Below, piece after piece: positions 7,336 through 7,463 of a stretch of 7,463 bases of DNA. The position numbers and the translations under genes are program-made. The notes under the pieces were generated by a model. The model did not search any database. It worked only from the letters and a program-made list of their open reading frames with translations, and was not told the origin of the DNA. Source of the stretch: Thiobacillus sp. UBA2487 (GTDB lineage Bacteria > Pseudomonadota > Gammaproteobacteria > Burkholderiales > Sulfuriferulaceae). Location: assembly GCA_002341815.1 (NCBI GenBank), contig DDOT01000144.1, forward strand, positions 1 through 7,463, given 5' to 3'. Numbering within the stretch: the first letter of the stretch is position 1; each line of letters begins with the position of its first letter.

Positions 7336-7396
7336 AACCCGATCTTTTCATAAATTCGCGCGCCCTCACTTGCCCTTTGTTCCATATTGAAATTTT
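7336..7396 (-). repeat. Right copy of an imperfect inverted repeat pair (partner 1-58)
   Basis: The minus strand of this 61-base segment matches the plus strand of 1-58. It is identical over its first 18 bases (7396-7379) and last 21 bases (7356-7336). The GC-rich centre differs: AAAGGG is inserted before CAAGT here, and the TT before the final block is missing. It ends 26 bases before tRNA-Cys, so it would lie in the leader of the tRNA-Cys/Leu/rimP unit if transcription starts at the promoter proposed nearby. The partner copy sits beyond tRNA-Ser at the other end of the module. Confidence 0.8.
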
Positions 7397-7415
7397 ATTC
7401 AATTGGGCGTATCAA
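7386..7415 (-). promoter_or_regulatory. Possible promoter with overlapping dyad upstream of tRNA-Cys
   Basis: On the minus strand a good -35-like TTGATA (7415-7410, 5 of 6) is followed after 18 bases by a weak -10-like TTCAAT (7391-7386, 4 of 6). The same -10 is one half of an 18-base dyad, ATTGAA-TAAAAT-TTCAAT (7403-7386), which could be an operator or simply AT-rich chance. A start near 7379 would give a leader of about 70 bases before tRNA-Cys. Other weak -10-like matches (TATGAA at 7352-7347, TGTATC near 7325) have no acceptable -35. The operon promoter is therefore not settled. Confidence 0.3.
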
Positions 7416-7463
7416 TAACGACGCCACGCTTTCATAAAATTCCACTCTGTAACAAAATACTGC

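Noticed and set aside
6499..7353. Long plus-strand open frame running opposite nusA, rimP and the tRNAs.
   Set aside because: It is antisense to well-supported genes, and its C-terminal part (SNRHADFSARDFKSH, RNRTGVHGFAG) is the translation of antisense tRNA-Leu and tRNA-Cys, a common source of spurious proteins.
7220..7402. Minus-strand 60-residue open frame ending across tRNA-Cys (GGVAEWLCSGLQSRG).
   Set aside because: The recognisable part is simply the tRNA-Cys gene read as protein, which is a known annotation artefact.
7412..7463. An open minus-strand frame from the window edge ending at a TGA (7414-7412), reading QYFVTEWNFMKAWRRY, possibly the end of an upstream gene.
   Set aside because: Only 16 codons are visible, a second frame is also open for several codons, and the tail matches no family I recognise.

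Overview
This window is most likely chromosomal DNA from a betaproteobacterium. The family-level placement is my inference from the proteins: the IF2 N-terminal segment '[13 protein letters not shown]' and the zinc-ribbon NUDIX protein both look betaproteobacterial. I cannot name a genus. All recognised genes lie on the minus strand, so the biological order runs from right to left.

Layout in transcription order. A possible promoter region (7386-7415) overlaps one copy of an imperfect repeat of about 60 bp (7336-7396). It is followed by tRNA-Cys(GCA) and tRNA-Leu(UAA), only 3 bases apart. An 84-base spacer then holds a short hairpin (7109-7125) and an intrinsic terminator or attenuator (7071-7096). 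The terminator overlaps a second hairpin (7057-7091) that can cover the Shine-Dalgarno and start codon of rimP. Next comes the conserved transcription/translation operon rimP (30S maturation), nusA (transcription elongation/termination factor), infB (initiation factor IF2), rbfA (30S maturation, cold adaptation) and truB (tRNA pseudouridine-55 synthase). A zinc-ribbon NUDIX hydrolase gene overlaps the end of truB and probably belongs to the same operon. After a compact 73-base spacer with a plausible promoter comes tRNA-Ser(UGA) with its own terminator (85-121). The left edge (1-58) carries the second copy of the repeat, in inverted orientation to the first.

The genes form a ribosome-biogenesis and gene-expression module. 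RimP and RbfA mature the small subunit, IF2 loads initiator tRNA, NusA tunes RNA polymerase pausing and termination, and TruB modifies tRNAs. The genes are packed tightly: 25 bp between rimP and nusA, 30 bp between nusA and infB, 2 bp between infB and rbfA, a 4-base overlap between rbfA and truB, and a 17-base overlap between truB and NUDIX. rbfA and truB lack convincing Shine-Dalgarno sequences, which fits translational coupling.

The protein-coding content is ordinary and conserved, and I see no new multi-gene system. The parts worth a second look are non-coding: the overlapping terminator and start-site-sequestering hairpins before rimP, and the inverted repeat pair that flanks the whole module beside its tRNA genes.
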